64,000 nt of DNA. It comes from Telmatactis stephensoni (lineage: Eukaryota > Cnidaria > Anthozoa > Actiniaria > Isophelliidae). This document shows positions 61,150 to 64,000 of this stretch, piece after piece. How positions within the stretch are numbered: the first letter of the stretch is position 1; every line of letters starts with the position of its first letter. The notes beneath the pieces were generated by a model that searched no databases, was not told the origin of the DNA, and saw only the letters and a program-made list of their open reading frames with translations. Where the stretch lies: positions 124,001 through 188,000 of the forward strand of contig JALIZF010001477.1 of NCBI GenBank assembly GCA_029948255.1. Direction: 5' to 3'. The position numbers and the translations under genes were made by a program.

Positions 61150-63120
61150 GCAATCATGTAAGATGAGTGAATGAATCGATTTTGAGCTATTATATCATGC
61201 TGTCGTTTCATATTGATTAATGTAAGTGTGTTCAGAAGTTTAACCATTCTATTCAGAAGCTTAGTTAACAATCTTATTCAACGGGTAGTCATATCAATCC
61301 AAAACCCAGATGTTAATAAGGTTTATTCAATATAACAATTAGGTACCTAAGCATTACGGATTTTCTGTGAAACTATTTTCAATTAGAAAGTATTTCAGCT
61401 TGCACAGAAAAGCAAAAGCCTATGGTCTGATATGGTAACTGAATTGATTTGACATACTGTCGGAACAAAAGCAAAAAAGATGTTTTTAACTTTGTCTTTG
61501 AGAGAGGTAGTAAAAAGCCAGTGAACATGTGTGCATGAAACAAAATAAACTATCAAAAGAAGACAAGAAAATTGTGCTCAAACATGTTCAACCTAACTGG
61601 TAAGACAGGAAATCCGCTGAAAATTAAAGAACATGTATACAGTGGTTGATCAAAAGGACCCTGTTAACTCGACTGTCTTTTTAAAAGATCGCTATTCACT
61701 GACGGGACGTTGCTTTCTTCAGTATTAATACTGACTTCAAATGCTTTCCAGATAATTCTAAATTTGGCATTTAACGTAGAACTTAAAACACTCGAAAAAC
61801 CAAAAAATCTCCATGTTTATTATTACTAGTTTTGCGCTGTTTACGGCGCATAGGTTTGTCCTAAAAATCTTTTTTGATAGTTAAATATTTGTGAAGACAA
61901 TTAAATAAAGACTGGAACTGAAGTTGACTTGGTCTCAAACCTTTCTACAAGCGACAACTGATTTAGATAGCTGGGTTTTGATCAAAGTTAGTTGTTGACG
62001 TTCTCTAATGTAGATCTAAGTTCGCAGTTGCACAGAGCCGGACATTTAGCTGTTTTTATTATTACCCACGCAAATGTGAGACTCTGTAAAACAAAAATAA
62101 TTTCAACAATTAACACCACATCGAGAGGGTGTGCTCTAGGAAGAACAAGATTCTGGAACATAGTACAGTTGTCGCAGTTGTCTAGTTATAGGAGGCTGTA
62201 TAAAATTGAAGCTAAAGTCGTTCTTAAAAAGCTAAGGTTGTCCATGGCAAATCAATGTGCTTGATGACGGAAATATGTTTGACCAAGGTCCGGTTGTTCG
62301 AAAGCGAGTTAGCGTTAACCCAGAACGCACTTTTGGGCTTCCTGGGAGACCAGTTTCGTGCTGAAATACATTACCGATGTTAAGTATAAACGCTTTACCT
62401 TTTATGTAAAGAAAAAAGTCGCGGCTTCTGGATCCTCATTTTGGACCAGGTTTCCAATATTTATATGCTGCATCTCGGATAATATTTTTTTCGGAATTTT
62501 TAACTCTAGTTTCCCGCTGACAGTTGACGACAGTGTATGATTTTCGACCATTGCACCTGTTCTTCTGTCATAAAAGAGCAATTGCCTTGTAGGCAGCGGT
62601 AGTACAAAGACTTCATAGCGGGCAGAAACCTTTTATCCAGTAGAAAAAGTTAATAGCCATGGGCTACAACATTTTAAGTTTTTCATATGGCTAAGGATTT
62701 AACCAACGGATAGTCTTAATGCAATTTTGGACGAGCGAAGACCGATTCTTAAATTTGTAAGCACCTTCGCTATTTATATAAAGTTTAAAACAATAACTTT
62801 CTACTTTTTTAAAGTTTCTACTGATAAATAGCTAAGGTGATTACAAATTAAAGAATTGGTCTTTGGTCGTCCAAAAATGCATTAAGGGATTAATGTTGGT
62901 TCAGTCCTTGCAGCAGTTGCTCAAAAAGTACTTTTTAATCCTCACAATCAAATTACTGCTCAAGTTGCGATTCATTTAAGCAGCTTCAAGAATGTCGAAG
63001 GAAATATTTAGTCATTAGTTGGTCTAAAATTTTAAATGAGATGGTCCTCCCATGCAGGCGTTTGCGGTTTGGCGATGTTTGCGAACTCATTTTTTTATTT
63101 TTGTACTGTAAATTGTTCTA
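61150..63120. other. Predicted 5' UTR intron of RWamide gene 2
   Basis: Contains two short frames (61992-62264 and 62358-62540) with no recognisable product, a foldback relative of the 45150 element at 62288-62345, and a palindromic element at 62715-62885. Confidence 0.45.
62715..62885. mobile_element. Palindromic element of 171 bp
   Basis: TTAATGCAATTTTGGACGAG and CGAAGACCGATTCTTAAATT are mirrored by GAATTGGTCTTTGGTCGTCC and AAAAATGCATTAA. Arms are about 75 bp around TTTATATAAAG. Confidence 0.8.
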
Positions 63121-63192
63121 ACTCACTTTGAAATAATTGACGTGCTTTGAAATGATTGACGCACTTTGAAATGATTGATGGATTTTGAAATA
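63120..63192 (-). repeat. AAAGTGCGTCA minisatellite, four units, just upstream of RWamide gene 2
   Basis: On the minus strand, CATTTCAAAGTGCGTCA-type units recur every 20-21 bases. The same word fills the array after RWamide gene 1. It ends about 60 bases before the splice acceptor of gene 2. Confidence 0.75.
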
Positions 63193-63263
63193 AATTAAGT
63201 TTAAATCAGATACGAATCTTAACCCACTTTAAATATAGTTGGATTAATTTTCAGATCACTACA

Positions 63264-63524
63264 ATGCGCCAAGTCACTGTCTTCGCTATTGCTTCCTTGG
63301 TTGGCCTTTTCCTTGTCAGCACTACTCATGCCCAGGGCTTAAGATGGGGACGGACACTTGAGGACGAGTCCGGCAGGGACCTGGAAGCTAGACGGCCAGT
63401 AAAACAACCAGCAGAGCTTTGGGTGAAGCTTTTTCCAAAGACAATGAAGAAACGATCTCTCAATAAACCGATTGCAAGTAAGAACATCATGAGATATTAT
63501 TCCATAGATAATCTAGTGCGTTAG
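63264..63524 (+). CDS. RWamide neuropeptide precursor 2 (Antho-RWamide II, pyroGlu-GLRWamide)
   Basis: 86 residues. The signal peptide (about 1-23) ends STTHA, then QGLRWGR at 24-30. Cleavage after Ala exposes Gln (cyclised to pyroGlu), Gly-29 donates the amide, and Arg-30 is the cleavage site. The product, pyroGlu-Gly-Leu-Arg-Trp-NH2, equals Antho-RWamide II known from sea anemones. One copy only; then an acidic spacer (TLEDESGRDLEARR) and a second basic site (TMKKR) before SLNKPIASK. ATG lies nine bases after acceptor TTTTCAG. A strong donor-like CAA/GTAAGA at 63478 lies inside the frame, so the last 15 codons could belong to an intron with a further exon downstream. No AATAAA is seen within 200 bases after the stop; a MITE begins at 63589. 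Confidence 0.9.
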   Translation: MRQVTVFAIASLVGLFLVSTTHAQGLRWGRTLEDESGRDLEARRPVKQPAELWVKLFPKTMKKRSLNKPIASKNIMRYYSIDNLVR

Positions 63525-63588
63525 CACATTCATGCAGAGAAAATCCATCAATCAGTTTTGATGGTTATATATAGCGGTACTCAGAGAT

Positions 63589-63878
63589 ACACCTATTTCA
63601 ATTAACGTTGTCGGCAAATAGACTTATGTCTACGCGACTCACCCGAAATGGAGTATGGGTAGGAATTACTAAAAGCTATGAAACCACATAAATATCAACA
63701 CGACAATTCTCAACCAGCTAGTGTTGAGCTTATACTACAAAGTCCATTATTCATTGATGCTTAAAATGAAGAACAAAGCCAACAAGAGAGTAAACTTTTT
63801 CAACTACCCATACTTCTTTGCGGTCTAGTCGCATAGGCTTGAAGCCTCTCGCCCGACAACCTTTTTTGAAATAGGTGT
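63589..63878. mobile_element. MITE family C, copy 2
   Basis: Starts ACACCTATTTCAATTAACGT and ends CTTTTTTGAAATAGGTGT, so the 13 terminal bases are exact inverted repeats. GACTCACCCGAAATGGAGTA and GCGGTCTAGTCG match the copy at 43051-43332. Confidence 0.8.
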
Positions 63879-63884
63879 ATGCTT

Positions 63885-64000
63885 CACTTGCCACATACAT
63901 TGAAGGAATTAAGACGAGGCTACGTGCATAAAACTCATTCATTCATAACAAGACAAATTAAACGTTTTATGAGCTTTAGTCCCGTTCTAATTGCATGTCT
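63885..64000. repeat. Partial foldback at the window edge
   Basis: CACTTGCCACATACATTGAA and AAGACGAGGCTACGTGCAT resemble the foldback at 37386-37526. The element runs out of the window. Confidence 0.45.

Overview
The window reads as nuclear DNA of a cnidarian, most likely a hexacoral (sea anemone or stony coral). The genes are intron-rich with GT-AG introns. Two small precursors carry a Gln-Gly-Leu/Met-Arg-Trp-Gly core, the signature of Antho-RWamide neuropeptides, which I know only from hexacorals. The spaces between genes are packed with short inverted-repeat elements and tRNA-derived SINEs. I see no bacterial, organellar or viral genes.

Layout. 1-8.9 kb holds no gene I can support: an AT-rich stretch, a tandem array with a unit near 199 bp, and a duplicated block (about 3.34-4.29 and 6.81-7.92 kb). 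8.96-35.4 kb (+) is an aryl hydrocarbon receptor (AHR) type bHLH-PAS gene. A candidate first exon lies at 8964-9064, followed by a 13-kb intron filled with nested repeats, including a Tc1/mariner transposase relic and a long inverted repeat at 11.9-14.9 kb. The other seven exons run from 22079 to 35394. All eight join in frame to 750 codons. PAS-A is present but no PAS-B is encoded. 35.4-40.4 kb is repeat-rich intergenic DNA.

40.5-50.2 kb (+) is a 14-exon gene for a type II membrane protein: short cytoplasmic end, one membrane anchor, collagen Gly-X-Y exons, five Ig-like units, and a C-terminal glycine-rich domain of the ALK/LTK type. Several of its Ig exons and its last exon contain small indels and stops, while the AHR gene next door has none, so this gene may be decaying.

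53.0-55.5 kb and 61.1-63.5 kb (+) are two paralogous one-peptide neuropeptide genes in tandem. Each has a TATA promoter, a 5' UTR exon, an intron ending just before the ATG, and a single RWamide directly after the signal peptide. Between them lies a 2-kb tandem array (55.6-57.7 kb) that records the order of SINE and foldback insertions. One of its submotifs recurs just upstream of the second neuropeptide ATG.

The genes do not form an obvious pathway. AHR is a transcription factor, the collagen-Ig protein is a cell-surface or matrix protein, and the RWamides are secreted transmitters. The points most worth following are the RWamide pair with its shared promoter block, the AHR without a PAS-B domain, and the unusual and partly broken collagen-Ig-glycine-rich protein.
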